From contig CANMKA010000037.1 in NCBI GenBank assembly GCA_947498355.1, forward strand, positions 1 through 35,109: 35,109 bases of DNA. The letters run 5' to 3'. The position numbers and the translations under genes were made by a program. The DNA comes from an uncultured Paraglaciecola sp. (GTDB lineage Bacteria > Pseudomonadota > Gammaproteobacteria > Enterobacterales > Alteromonadaceae). Numbering within the stretch: position 1 is the stretch's first letter; every line of letters begins with the position of its first letter. Shown here piece by piece: positions 6,551 through 15,379 of the stretch. The notes under the pieces were generated by a model that was not told the DNA's origin, ran no database searches, and worked only from the letters and a program-made list of their open reading frames with translations.

Positions 6551-6627
6551 TGGGGTGAACGATGGGGCTCGAACCCACGACAACCGGAATCACAATCCGG
6601 GGCTCTACCAACTGAGCTACGCTCACC
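6551..6627 (-). tRNA. tRNA-His (anticodon GTG)
   Basis: A 77-nt tRNA with encoded CCA. The extra 5' G(-1) opposite C73, an identity element of tRNA-His, is encoded. The anticodon loop is GATTGTGATTC and the T arm GGGTTCGAGCCC. It ends 3 nt before tRNA-Leu. Confidence 0.95.
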
Positions 6628-6686
6628 ACAGAAGTACTGCAGCGACTAATTTGAAACATCTCCGTTTTCATCCTCTCGGAATCGCG

Positions 6687-6763
<77 letters not shown>

Positions 6764-6790
6764 TCGACGAATCAAACTATCATAAGAAAG

Positions 6791-6867
6791 TGGTCGGTGA
6801 GACAGGATTCGAACCTGCGACCCCTTGGACCCAAACCAAGTGCGCTACCAAGCTGCGCTACTCACCG
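6791..6867 (-). tRNA. tRNA-Pro (anticodon TGG)
   Basis: A 77-nt tRNA with encoded CCA. The acceptor is CGGTGAG/CTCACCG, the anticodon loop GGTTTGGGTCC with TGG, and the T arm CAGGTTCGAATCCTG. It is the first gene of the operon and lies about 45 nt downstream of the predicted start of transcription. Confidence 0.95.
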
Positions 6868-6917
6868 CTTTCATCTTTCTTTCCGTTCCGAGAAAGTCAT
6901 CTCGTTACGGGAGGCGC

Positions 6918-6946
6918 ATGTTACAGACGCCCCCCCTACTCGTCAA
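6918..6946 (-). promoter_or_regulatory. Promoter of the tRNA operon with GC-rich discriminator
   Basis: On the minus strand: -35 TTGACG (complement of 6941-6946), a 17-bp spacer containing a run of seven G, then -10 TAACAT (complement of 6918-6923), followed at once by GCGCCTCCC. The GC-rich discriminator is the hallmark of stringently controlled stable-RNA promoters. An A/T tract upstream (about 6949-6970) may act as an UP element. Confidence 0.8.
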
Positions 6947-7284
6947 ACCTTTTTTTAAAAAAAATATTCGTTTGCTTAAATTCACACCAAACTGACGAAA
7001 TTACCATCGTAACGTACAGTTTTAATACAGATTTATCATTTCTCAAGCTAATGTGGCACTCACTATTATGTAGGCTTTATTGCTACTCATTTACAAAAAA
7101 ACATGAATTAACTTGAGCTCTGCATACTAAGTTAGCCAATACACACTCTCCGTGGGTACTTTTTTAAATGAATTTTAATCAGTTTTTCTTGATGTAAGGC
7201 AAACGCCTTTAAATACTTAACAAAACAACTCGCTATATGAATCTAAGTTGTTGAACTGATTTCAGCGCATACTATTCTAAAATC

Positions 7285-7304
7285 GAGAGCTAACGCTCTC
7301 CTAC
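7285..7304 (-). repeat. REP-like palindrome with GTAG head
   Basis: On the minus strand GTAG is directly followed by a perfect GAGAGC/GCTCTC hairpin with a 4-nt loop. A GTAG tetranucleotide joined to a hairpin is the layout of REP elements mobilised by RAYT transposases. It stands alone in the long 6947-7422 spacer, which otherwise shows no gene. Confidence 0.5.
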
Positions 7305-7422
7305 ATATTACCCAATAAATAGTCATTTAGTTTTGCATACACTTTTTTGCCCGATCTGAATTGCGAAATTGGTATCGCTTGTGGGACAATTCGCCCATCT
7401 TAATTTACTAGTTGTTATATAT

Positions 7423-8280
7423 ATGCCTGCACAAATCATTGATGGTGTTCACGTAGCTAAACAAATACGCGAAACTGTTAGCGAAAAAGTTACTTCGATC
7501 GTTGCATCTGGCAAACGTGCGCCCGGATTGGCTGTTGTATTAGTAGGAAGCGATGCTGCTTCTAAGGTATACGTGAACAAAAAGCGCAAAGCTTGTGAAG
7601 AAGTAGGCTTTGTGTCTAAGTCTTTCGATCTACCTGCAGATACCCAACAGGCTGAGCTACTGCAAATCATTGATGATTTAAATAACGATAACGAGATAGA
7701 CGGAATATTGGTGCAATTACCTCTTCCTGAAGGTCTTGATAGTGAAGCAATTCTTGAACGTATTTCGCCCACTAAAGATGTTGATGGTTTTCACCCATAT
7801 AACATAGGTCGCTTGGCCCAGAGAATTCCTGCCCTGCGTCCTTGTACGCCCAAAGGGATCATGACCCTAATAAATTCTAGCGGTCAAAATATTAAGGGTA
7901 TGGACGCAGTAGTAGTAGGCGCTTCGAACATAGTCGGTCGCCCTATGCTGCTAGAATTATTGCTAGCAGGATGCACAGTAACTAGCTGTCATAAGTTTAC
8001 TAAAGACTTAAGATCTCATGTTGAGCGGGCAGACTTAGTGGTCGTAGCTGTGGGTAAAGCCAGTTTTATTCCGGGCGATTGGATCAAACAAGGCGCCATT
8101 GTCATTGATGTGGGCATCAATCGTAATGAAGATGGTACATTGAGCGGTGATCTTGATTACCAAAGCGCGGTACAGCGCGCAGGCTGGATAACCCCAGTAC
8201 CAGGCGGTGTTGGCCCTATGACGGTCGCGAGTTTAATTGAGAACACTCTAGAAGCCTATGTAAACTTTCATAGCGAGTAA
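7423..8280 (+). CDS. folD: Bifunctional methylenetetrahydrofolate dehydrogenase/cyclohydrolase FolD
   Basis: A 285-residue enzyme that interconverts 5,10-methylene-, 5,10-methenyl- and 10-formyl-tetrahydrofolate with NADP, supplying one-carbon units. I start it at the ATG of MPAQIIDG (7423), since the upstream 18 codons are not family-like. No good Shine-Dalgarno is seen. The catalytic set known from E. coli is conserved at the same numbers: Tyr50, Lys54, Gln98 and Asp121. Family signatures are PCTPKGI (about 140-146), the Rossmann GASNIVGRP (about 166-174) and PGGVGPMT (about 260-267). The DUF1415 gene follows by 33 bp in the same direction. Confidence 0.98.
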   Translation: MPAQIIDGVHVAKQIRETVSEKVTSIVASGKRAPGLAVVLVGSDAASKVYVNKKRKACEEVGFVSKSFDLPADTQQAELLQIIDDLNNDNEIDGILVQLPLPEGLDSEAILERISPTKDVDGFHPYNIGRLAQRIPALRPCTPKGIMTLINSSGQNIKGMDAVVVGASNIVGRPMLLELLLAGCTVTSCHKFTKDLRSHVERADLVVVAVGKASFIPGDWIKQGAIVIDVGINRNEDGTLSGDLDYQSAVQRAGWITPVPGGVGPMTVASLIENTLEAYVNFHSE

Positions 8281-8313
8281 CGACAAAACTCTGCGACTAA
8301 ACAGCCATATCAA

Positions 8314-8871
8314 ATGAATCCATCTCACAAGTCCAGTGACGTTATTCAATCAACCAAGTTGTGGCTACGAGATATAATCGTAGCCCTCAATTTTTGTCCT
8401 TTTGCAAAAAAAGAACTTGAACGTCAGACCATTCACTATTGCGTGACCCAACATTCAAGCCTAGCTGATAGCCTAGAATTGCTTCTTGACCAGTTCCAAT
8501 ATTTAGACCAACACACTGATGTTGAAACCACGCTCATAATATTTGCTCAAAGCTTTAATGATTTTGACGATTATTTAGAGCTAGTCGAATATGCCAATGG
8601 TATGTTGGAGCAAGGTGGCTATAACGGCATCTATCAATTAGCGACGTTTCACCCAGACTACTGCTTTGCAGGAGAGCCCACCAGCGACCCAGCCAACTAC
8701 ACTAACCGTTCGCCTTATCCAATTATCCACATATTACGCGAGCAAAGCTTGAGCCGAGTATTAAAGCAATACCCCAACCCCGAGAGTATTCCAGATAATA
8801 ATATTGCTAAAGCCAGAGAATTAGGGGCTCAAGATTTGGCTAATCGCCTTGAATTAACCCGTTTGGGATAA
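8314..8871 (+). CDS. DUF1415 family protein
   Basis: A 185-residue soluble protein of the DUF1415 family, recognised by W-L-x-D-I-I-V-A-L-N-F-C-P-F-A-K near the N-terminus (about 18-33). A conserved TFHPDYCFAGE block (about 110-121) and an NRSPYPIIHILRE block (about 130-143) follow. Cys in NFCPFA and in PDYCFA could be functional, but no activity is established. There are no signal peptide or membrane segments. It is 33 bp downstream of folD and probably cotranscribed. It converges with the DUF4340 gene with only 30 bp between stops and no visible terminator. Confidence 0.85.
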   Translation: MNPSHKSSDVIQSTKLWLRDIIVALNFCPFAKKELERQTIHYCVTQHSSLADSLELLLDQFQYLDQHTDVETTLIIFAQSFNDFDDYLELVEYANGMLEQGGYNGIYQLATFHPDYCFAGEPTSDPANYTNRSPYPIIHILREQSLSRVLKQYPNPESIPDNNIAKARELGAQDLANRLELTRLG

Positions 8872-8901
8872 GCCAACCGTAATCATCCGTAATTTATGGA
8901 A

Positions 8902-10101
8902 TTATTGAGGTGATTGGCCTTCGTCGATACTCCTGTTATCAGGCCCCTTATCATCAAGGCTATGCTCATCAAGATCATTCTGCCCAGCATTAAATTCACT
9001 CAGCCCTGCTGTCGAGTCACTTGATGAATCATTGACCCTAGTAAAGTCACCAATCGATTTATCTAATTGGCCAGCATGAAAACTCGAGATTTGATAACGC
9101 CATTGGGTCCAGTAGCCTTGACTGAAGGCTGACTCAAAAGTGACGAAATATTCATCTTGTTGCTCCGCCAAAGACACAGTAATGGTCTGTTCAGAGCGTG
9201 TTTTTAAGGTAAATACCACCTTATTTTTACTACCTAGGTTATTGCTGCCCGGGTTGTTAGTACCTGACGCATTACTCGCCAAATCACTATCAGCTAGGTT
9301 AGCCGCAGGAGTTTGGTCATTCGTATTACTCGGTGATCCAAGGGGTAAATTGCTTTGTAGTTTAGGGGCGAGAGAATCGAAAGGTAAATCTAAGAACGTT
9401 TCAACATACCCTTCTAGTATATCAGCATAGGTCAACTCAGTTTGGTTTGGCATTGGACTTAATACAAACTGATTATCAAGCAGTTGTATTTGCCAAGGCT
9501 CTTCACCTAACTTGGAGAGCGTTTGCACATCGGCCAACTCAAAAGGCAAAATTGGCTGACGTAACCATGCATATTCATCTAAAGGCAATGACGTTTCCTG
9601 CTGGGTAAACCAGACTTGTGCCTGATCTGGACGCCTAACATAACTACCTTGACGTACGCTTGGGGCGTTACCAATTAGTACTTGCCACGTATGCTCAGCA
9701 CTTTGAATCGTAACTTGTCTAGCCAAACTATCTTCTACGGCTAAATCTTGAATACCCAGTACAGTATATTTAGCTGGGTTTGAGGTTTTCTTTTCATCTA
9801 ACGTCGCATCAGCCAAGGCATTAAGTAACCCAGCCAAAGGCTGAGAGTCAAGGGGATACGTCCCTTGCGCATCGGGTATACTGGCCTGCCAACCCGAATC
9901 TGTACGTGATGCTAACAGCACTTGCCCCTGACTCGAGCGTATAGTCACTTGGTCAATTTGCTCGGCATTGGCTCTTAAATCTGGAAACAATCTATTCTGA
10001 GTATCTAGTTCAACGCTATTTTTCGGCTCTTGAAGGGTCCACCAGCCAATACCTAAGGCAATACAAACCAAAGTAACAAGCAGCCAAATTTGCTTAATCA
10101 T
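8902..10101 (-). CDS. DUF4340 domain protein of a Gld-like ABC operon
   Basis: A 399-residue protein with one N-terminal membrane anchor (about 5-22) and an extracytoplasmic body resembling DUF4340 (LFPDLRANAEQIDQVTI, then repeated W-Q-V-L-I-G-N-A and R-R-P-D-Q-A-Q-V-W strand motifs). In other bacteria DUF4340 proteins are encoded next to GldG-like ABC subunits. Two stretches are unusual: an N/S/G-rich insert at about 260-300 and a D/S/N-rich acidic tail over the last 45 residues. Both look like disordered linkers. The ATG overlaps the end of the GldG-like gene by 8 nt, indicating translational coupling. It is the last gene of the operon, and its partner or substrate is unknown. Confidence 0.8.
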   Translation of the reverse strand: MIKQIWLLVTLVCIALGIGWWTLQEPKNSVELDTQNRLFPDLRANAEQIDQVTIRSSQGQVLLASRTDSGWQASIPDAQGTYPLDSQPLAGLLNALADATLDEKKTSNPAKYTVLGIQDLAVEDSLARQVTIQSAEHTWQVLIGNAPSVRQGSYVRRPDQAQVWFTQQETSLPLDEYAWLRQPILPFELADVQTLSKLGEEPWQIQLLDNQFVLSPMPNQTELTYADILEGYVETFLDLPFDSLAPKLQSNLPLGSPSNTNDQTPAANLADSDLASNASGTNNPGSNNLGSKNKVVFTLKTRSEQTITVSLAEQQDEYFVTFESAFSQGYWTQWRYQISSFHAGQLDKSIGDFTRVNDSSSDSTAGLSEFNAGQNDLDEHSLDDKGPDNRSIDEGQSPQ

Positions 10102-11995
10102 TCGCTTTGTTCTCCTGAATGGTTTGCTGGCCTTGAACTTTAGCTCGGGTTCTAAACAATAAACGCAGTAGCACTAACACAACAACCAAGACCAAAGGGG
10201 CAACGACAATATTAGCAACTTTCAGCTGGTTGCCTAAATGCTCTATATCTTTATCTAACTGATGCCTAACTTCTCGTAACGATTTACGAATTTCCAAGCG
10301 CTTATCAATAAAGGCATCTATGGCTTGTTGCTGCTCCGGACTTATGATCAAGGATTGACTGTCGCCCTGAAAATCTTGTAACTGAGTCAATTGCTGCTCA
10401 GTCTCATCAAGTTGTTGTTGTAAAACCTGTTCTTGCTCTCGAAACCTTTGTTCGGCAATCAGTTTAAGTTCGTCTACTTTATTAAAGGTACGATTAAACG
10501 TACCCCGGCTACGAATACTGATAAGCGCCTGACTACCACTTAAATTCTCTATGGCATTGTTGACAAAGTCTCCGTTGTTAGCAAATGGACTCGCGATAAC
10601 TTGCCCAAAAAAATTCGACTCTTGTATCCAAAATCGATTTACTAACAGATCTACATCGGCTACTAACACTAGGTTTATATTATCGGCAGTCTCTATGTGC
10701 GCTTCTTCAATTGGCTCACCATTAGGCGTCAAAGAGGCAGGACGTCCCTCAGAAAATGCACTATTAGCATTGCCCGTGACTCTTGCTGCCAAGGTGACTG
10801 CTTGGTTTTTACTCACAAAACCTTTTGATAAGTCATCTGGCTCAATACTTTTGGCGTAGTCACTGACGGCCTTCAAGTCTTGGTTGATAGACGATTGCAG
10901 TAACGGCTCCAAAGCAGTGCTGGCAGATTCAGCCTGACTCAATGCACCAAAACTTGCTCCGTTAATTAATTCTAAGTTTGCCGTGAGTACATCTTGTTCG
11001 TTTAGCTGATCTTGTGTGATCCCTAAAAAACCAAAATGGCGTGTAATGCGTCCATCTTGTGTTCGAATATCCAAACCAGACAAAGCATCTAATACGACTT
11101 GTTGAGAGTCAAATTCGACCCCCCAACTTTTCAACAAAGGCCCAAGGTCTGACCCATTTATTTGGCCCTGAGCTCCCGCCAACAAGGCCATTTGGTCTGA
11201 TTCATAATGAGGGTCAATAAAGGCAATTAACTTACCTCCAGCCAATACAAATTGGTCAATTTGATACAACAAGCTGTCGCTCAGTTGCTGAGGATGAATC
11301 AATGCCAACACATCAATATCTTTGGGCAAGTACTGAATATCTGTGCCTAAGGTTTCAACAGAATACAGTTGCTGGAGTTGAGTCAAAAATGCCCAAGGTG
11401 GACTTGTCTGACCGGTCATCGGATTGGGCCCACCTTGTATGGGTAAGTCGGTTATAATTGCAACCGATACTTCTTCAGGTTCACTTAACTGATAAAGTAA
11501 CTCGCTGATTTCATATTCTAAAAACCGCTCTTTTTGGGGATCAAAAAAGGCAATAACTTTTTGCTGGTCTAGTGCGTTAGTCGCCACCAGCCCCATGTAT
11601 ATTGCATCGCCATTAGGATTAAAGTTTGCACTTGTTAGGCCATATTCGTTGGCGAGATCTTCGTATTCTGAAAAGGGCTCGGGGTCGAGTACCTGCAGAA
11701 TAATTTTGCCTTTTGATAAGGTTTGATATTCATTCAGTATACTCTCCACGCGGCTCGCATAATTACGTAACCCAGTCATGTCTTTTGAGGCTTTATCAGA
11801 AAAGAAAAACCGCAACGATATGGGCTCATCGATGGCAGCCACAATCTGCTTGGAGCCGTCTGCCAAAGAGTATATTTTGTTTTCGGTTAAATCGATGCGC
11901 AGGGGCGACAACATCTGATTATTAACAAAGACGAGGCTCACAAACAACACAGCTAAAAGAAGCAGGCTGATGGTTGATAAGGTTCTATTTTTCAT
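10094..11995 (-). CDS. GldG-like ABC transporter auxiliary protein
   Basis: A 633-residue protein. One N-terminal membrane helix (about 7-25) is followed by the family block LRIDLTENKIYSLADGSKQI and a large extracytoplasmic ABC_transp_aux-like domain. A Q/E-rich predicted coiled coil (about 515-595) leads to a C-terminal helix (about 604-623, VVAPLVLVVVLVLLRLLF) and a basic tail. In Bacteroidetes GldG belongs to the GldA-GldF-GldG complex linked to gliding. The same gene trio occurs in non-gliding proteobacteria, where its function is undetermined. It starts 2 nt after the permease stop. Confidence 0.85.
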   Translation of the reverse strand: MKNRTLSTISLLLLAVLFVSLVFVNNQMLSPLRIDLTENKIYSLADGSKQIVAAIDEPISLRFFFSDKASKDMTGLRNYASRVESILNEYQTLSKGKIILQVLDPEPFSEYEDLANEYGLTSANFNPNGDAIYMGLVATNALDQQKVIAFFDPQKERFLEYEISELLYQLSEPEEVSVAIITDLPIQGGPNPMTGQTSPPWAFLTQLQQLYSVETLGTDIQYLPKDIDVLALIHPQQLSDSLLYQIDQFVLAGGKLIAFIDPHYESDQMALLAGAQGQINGSDLGPLLKSWGVEFDSQQVVLDALSGLDIRTQDGRITRHFGFLGITQDQLNEQDVLTANLELINGASFGALSQAESASTALEPLLQSSINQDLKAVSDYAKSIEPDDLSKGFVSKNQAVTLAARVTGNANSAFSEGRPASLTPNGEPIEEAHIETADNINLVLVADVDLLVNRFWIQESNFFGQVIASPFANNGDFVNNAIENLSGSQALISIRSRGTFNRTFNKVDELKLIAEQRFREQEQVLQQQLDETEQQLTQLQDFQGDSQSLIISPEQQQAIDAFIDKRLEIRKSLREVRHQLDKDIEHLGNQLKVANIVVAPLVLVVVLVLLRLLFRTRAKVQGQQTIQENKAND

Positions 11996-11997
11996 CT

Positions 11998-12732
11998 TTA
12001 GTCAGCCTTCTTCTGTTCAATCACGACTAAGCTGGCAAATAGCCAAGATACGCTAACCAATAAAAAGTACACGACATTGTTAAGCGCAATAACACCTTTA
12101 GCCATGGCTTCAAAATGCGTTAAAAAACTAAAAGACGCAACTGTATCTATCACCATAGTCGGTGCCCAAGAGGTAAATGCGTCGAGTACTATATTGCTGC
12201 CACTTACCACAAACACAAAACACGCGACTAACGACAAAATAAAGGCCACCACCTGATTTTTAGTTAAAGCAGACATACATACGCCTATGGCTAAAAACGC
12301 GCCTGACATTAACCAACTACCAATATAGGCAGCCAAAATGATGCCATTATCAGGCTGTCCTAGATAATTAACCGATAGCCACACAGGAAACGTCAAAACA
12401 AGGCACAAGCCCAAAACAAACCACGCAGCTAAGTATTTGGCCAAGGTGATTTGCCAAGGACGAATAGGCAAAGTCATCAATAATTCGATAGAACCGCTTT
12501 TACGCTCTTCAGACCAAACACGCATCGCAATGGCCGGCACCAAAAATAAATACAACCAAGGGTGAAAGTTAAAGAATGGCAATAAGTCTGCTTGCCCTCT
12601 TTCATATAAACCACCAACAAAAAATGTAAATACCGCAGATAACACCAAAAAAATACCGATAAACACATAGGCAACAGGTGATGCGAAGAAACTGGCAAAT
12701 TCGCGTTTGAAAACAAAGTAAATATTACTCAT
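11998..12732 (-). CDS. ABC-2 type (GldF-like) permease
   Basis: A 244-residue integral membrane protein with about six hydrophobic segments. It begins with a typical ABC-2/GldF N-terminus (FVFKREFASFFASPVAYVFIGIFL) and carries the conserved motif MRVWSEERKSGSIELLMTLPI at about 71-91, which forms the coupling helix toward the ATPase. It would form the membrane channel with the ATPase encoded upstream. Its ATG overlaps the ATPase stop codon (ATGA), and the GldG-like gene starts 2 nt after its own stop. The substrate is unknown. Confidence 0.9.
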   Translation of the reverse strand: MSNIYFVFKREFASFFASPVAYVFIGIFLVLSAVFTFFVGGLYERGQADLLPFFNFHPWLYLFLVPAIAMRVWSEERKSGSIELLMTLPIRPWQITLAKYLAAWFVLGLCLVLTFPVWLSVNYLGQPDNGIILAAYIGSWLMSGAFLAIGVCMSALTKNQVVAFILSLVACFVFVVSGSNIVLDAFTSWAPTMVIDTVASFSFLTHFEAMAKGVIALNNVVYFLLVSVSWLFASLVVIEQKKAD

Positions 12733-13652
12733 TTCTCTTGCTCCTGAGTAATTTGTCTAAATACTTCGTCTAAACGTCCTGTTTCGACATACAAACTGTC
12801 TACTGGCAATTTACAACGCTGAGCGTGGGCAGCGACTAAATGTAAAATTTGGGCGCCAGGTTTGGGGAAAAGTGTCACTTTTCCTGTGGCGAGATCTTCA
12901 GTCATGTAATCCACGCCTTCTAATTCTTCTAACTCAGACGCATCTGCCCGATAGCTAAAGTGCAAACTCACAGCACCATGATAAGGTGATAATTGCAGTA
13001 AGGCATCAGGACTGCCGTCGAACTTCAATTTCCCTTGGTTGATGATCATAACGCGGTTGCAGACCTCTGAAACTTCTTCGAGTATATGAGTCGAAATGAT
13101 TACAACCTTGTCTTTAGCCAAATTTTTAATTAACTGCCTGACTTGATACTTTTGATTCGGGTCTAAGCCATCTGTTGGCTCGTCCAAAATCAAAATTTTA
13201 GGATCGTGGATAATGGCTTGGGCTAACCCGACTCGCCTCTTAAAGCCTTTTGATAAGGTTTCAATTGGACGGTTAAGGACGCTCCCCAATTCTACCTGTT
13301 CGATCACTTGGTCGATTCTGTCTTGCTTGTGTTTTCCTTTTAGACCACGAATTTGAGCGATAAACTGTAAAAACTGAAAGGGTGTCATTTCAGCATACGC
13401 AGGCGCGCCCTCTGGCAGGTAGCCTATGCTTTGTTTAATTTTTAGTGACGAGGAAGCATAGCTTAAATCGTTGATCCTAATTTCACCGCTGGTTGGGCGT
13501 AAAAAGCCCGTAAGCATTTTCATAGTGGTTGATTTACCCGCACCATTTGGCCCAAGAAACGCCACCACATCACCAGGTTGCATATCAAATGACAAGTCAT
13601 CTACTGCAACCTCTTTGGCAAAGGTTTTACTTAAATTTTTTACTGAGATCAT
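12729..13652 (-). CDS. ABC transporter ATP-binding protein (GldA-like)
   Basis: A 307-residue ATPase with all nucleotide-binding motifs: Walker A GPNGAGKST (34-42), signature LSKGFKRR (133-140), Walker B ILILDEP (153-159) and the H-loop STHIL with His189. A C-terminal domain of about 85 residues follows the core, as in GldA and other ABC-2 ATPases. It is the first gene of the four-gene operon and has an AGGA Shine-Dalgarno before its ATG. The 300-bp region upstream is shared with divergent ytjB and contains two inverted repeats. Confidence 0.93.
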   Translation of the reverse strand: MISVKNLSKTFAKEVAVDDLSFDMQPGDVVAFLGPNGAGKSTTMKMLTGFLRPTSGEIRINDLSYASSSLKIKQSIGYLPEGAPAYAEMTPFQFLQFIAQIRGLKGKHKQDRIDQVIEQVELGSVLNRPIETLSKGFKRRVGLAQAIIHDPKILILDEPTDGLDPNQKYQVRQLIKNLAKDKVVIISTHILEEVSEVCNRVMIINQGKLKFDGSPDALLQLSPYHGAVSLHFSYRADASELEELEGVDYMTEDLATGKVTLFPKPGAQILHLVAAHAQRCKLPVDSLYVETGRLDEVFRQITQEQEK

Positions 13653-13952
13653 AGCTATCCTAGGATGCCCAAAACATTGATTAACGCCAAAATGGCTGGA
13701 ATAACAGATGGTTCCGTTGAATCACGGTGCGTTCAACACCGCATAGATACAAATGTATCAAATCTGCAGTTCATGTGGAGATTAAACTACGATTTTCAAT
13801 GGCCAAACTTGAGCTTTTTCTGAGCACAAATAGACTGACCACCAATAAGACTCCACTAGGCGTGTTTACAAGCCAGCATTAGCCTTAAATACAGATGAGT
13901 ACGTCAGTACATTTTACTTGGCAAGTTAGCGCAACTGTCGTAGGGTTTGCCC
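13653..13952. promoter_or_regulatory. Divergent intergenic region with inverted repeats
   Basis: This 300-bp gap separates the ABC operon from ytjB and must hold both promoters, although I cannot place clear -35/-10 pairs. It contains a near-palindrome with GTTGAA/TTCAAC arms (13716-13737), very similar to 2404-2424. It also holds a perfect 6+2+6 inverted repeat GATACA-AA-TGTATC (13746-13759) that could be an operator. No gene is seen. Confidence 0.4.
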
Positions 13953-14558
13953 ATGCAAAAAACTGATGTACCGAGCGACTTGAGCTCTTTTGACATACAA
14001 CACTCTGTATTTAAGCGAGTGGCTAATCTACTGTTATTATTGGTAGCTGTAGCTATGGGCGTGAACGTGTGGCTGGTGAATACTCATCATGCGGATAATT
14101 GGCACCAACAACAAAGTAGTCAACTGGGAGATAGCCTGCTTACCGTGTCGAGCAAAATTATTGGGCAAAGTATGGCTCAAGATGATCAGCAAGGGCTACA
14201 AAACCAAATTCAGGCAATTCTTCAAGATCCCAATGTATTGAGTGTATCTTTGTACAACCAACATGGAGAAAAACTCAATATTGATCAAGGCCGCACCTCA
14301 TTATTAAGCTTGTTTCATACCCGTGAAACGCCCCCTCTGGTATTTGTGCAGCCAATTGAAGAACAAGGCGAACTGATAGGTTACTTGCAACTACTGTTAG
14401 ACAAAGAACGTGTCATGACCTACCACCAAGATTACCAAACCTATTTGAACAACCAAGTATGGCTTCTTATGGGGTTTGCTGCAGGATTAGGCTTTTTATT
14501 GGCAAGGGTGTTCTATAAATTTAGGTACAAAAAACTGCTACGCATTACAAAACCCTAA
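13953..14558 (+). CDS. ytjB: YtjB/AhpA (SMP) family membrane protein
   Basis: A 201-residue protein from the ATG at 13953; a TTG two codons upstream is in frame. A membrane helix at about 24-43 (ANLLLLLVAVAMGVNVWLV) is followed by a periplasmic segment with S-x-Q-L-G-D-S-L (about 57-64) and a PAS-like region (DPNVLSVSLYNQHGE). A second helix at about 168-186 (LLMGFAAGLGFLLARVFY) leads to a short basic cytoplasmic tail. The pattern matches the enterobacterial YtjB/SMP family. Its role is poorly defined, with a link to haemolysis or envelope in some species. It converges on the tatD-like gene. Confidence 0.8.
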   Translation: MQKTDVPSDLSSFDIQHSVFKRVANLLLLLVAVAMGVNVWLVNTHHADNWHQQQSSQLGDSLLTVSSKIIGQSMAQDDQQGLQNQIQAILQDPNVLSVSLYNQHGEKLNIDQGRTSLLSLFHTRETPPLVFVQPIEEQGELIGYLQLLLDKERVMTYHQDYQTYLNNQVWLLMGFAAGLGFLLARVFYKFRYKKLLRITKP

Positions 14559-14590
14559 TTTCTTAAATCTTGCTGTTATACTTTTTGCTA

Positions 14591-15379
14591 TTAAAAGTTA
14601 GCTAGAACCTGACGTGTATTCTGAGTTGACGCTTGGACCAACTCTTGTCTAGTTTCACTTCGAATTTCTGTGAGTGCATCCAAGATATTAAGCAAAGTAA
14701 GAGGAGTATTACGTATACCCTGTTTCCCGCTAATAGGCATATCTGGCGAATCAGTTTCAAGAACCAAAGCTGACAGAGGAACCTTAGCAAAAGTGTTTCG
14801 TGTTTTATTGGCCCGAGAGTAAGTAATACCGCCTCCCACTCCCAATTTGAACCCTAAATCTAAGTAGGCACAGGCTTGTTGGTAACTGCCGCTGTAAGCG
14901 TGAATGATACCGCCTTGGCTAAAATCGTATTGCTTTAACAAACGGATCAAGTCGTTATGAGATTTTCTGTGATGCAAGATAACAGGCAATCGATATTTAG
15001 TCGCTAAGCTAAGCTGTTGTTCAAAAACCTGTAATTGTTGCGACCAATCAACATCAATCGCGCCATCTAATCCTATTTCTCCTACTGCGATAACCTGCTC
15101 TCTGTGTTTAACAATTAGTTGTTCTAATCTAGGGATATCGCTGTCTTGGTAGGTATCTAAAAAATATGGATGTAAACCTAAAGCAAAATGTATTTGTGGG
15201 TAAGTTGCAGCCAGCTGAATTAAGGGTATCCAATCTGCTTGTTGGGTACCCGGCACCACAAAAGTATCAATACCAAGTTCACCACATTGCTCAATAATTT
15301 GCGGTCTGTCAGGGTCAAAACAGCTAAAATTTAAATGACAGTGACTGTCAATTAAGGCATCAAGCGCTCGGTTTGCCAT
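14591..15379 (-). CDS. TatD family metal-dependent hydrolase (YjjV-like)
   Basis: A 262-residue TIM-barrel hydrolase of the TatD DNase family. Metal ligands are visible: His13 and His15 in DSHCHLN, Glu101 in GEIGLDG, His136 in LHHRKS, His160 in IIHAYSG and Asp210 in LETDSPDMP. Related enzymes act as 3'-5' nucleases or phosphodiesterases. Details such as LETDSPDMPISGKQGIRNTP resemble YjjV, but the assignment within the family is not firm. The only ATG lies 28 nt inside the 3' end of pdxH, so translation is probably coupled to it. It is the last gene of the lepA-lepB-rnc-era-pdxH run. Confidence 0.9.
   Translation of the reverse strand: MANRALDALIDSHCHLNFSCFDPDRPQIIEQCGELGIDTFVVPGTQQADWIPLIQLAATYPQIHFALGLHPYFLDTYQDSDIPRLEQLIVKHREQVIAVGEIGLDGAIDVDWSQQLQVFEQQLSLATKYRLPVILHHRKSHNDLIRLLKQYDFSQGGIIHAYSGSYQQACAYLDLGFKLGVGGGITYSRANKTRNTFAKVPLSALVLETDSPDMPISGKQGIRNTPLTLLNILDALTEIRSETRQELVQASTQNTRQVLANF

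Noticed and set aside
7369..7422. Upstream extension of folD
   Set aside because: The 18 extra residues have no family resemblance, while MPAQIIDG is the usual FolD start and gives E. coli-like residue numbering.
12477..12716. Minus-strand frame inside the permease gene
   Set aside because: It is fully embedded in another frame of the well-supported ABC-2 permease gene.
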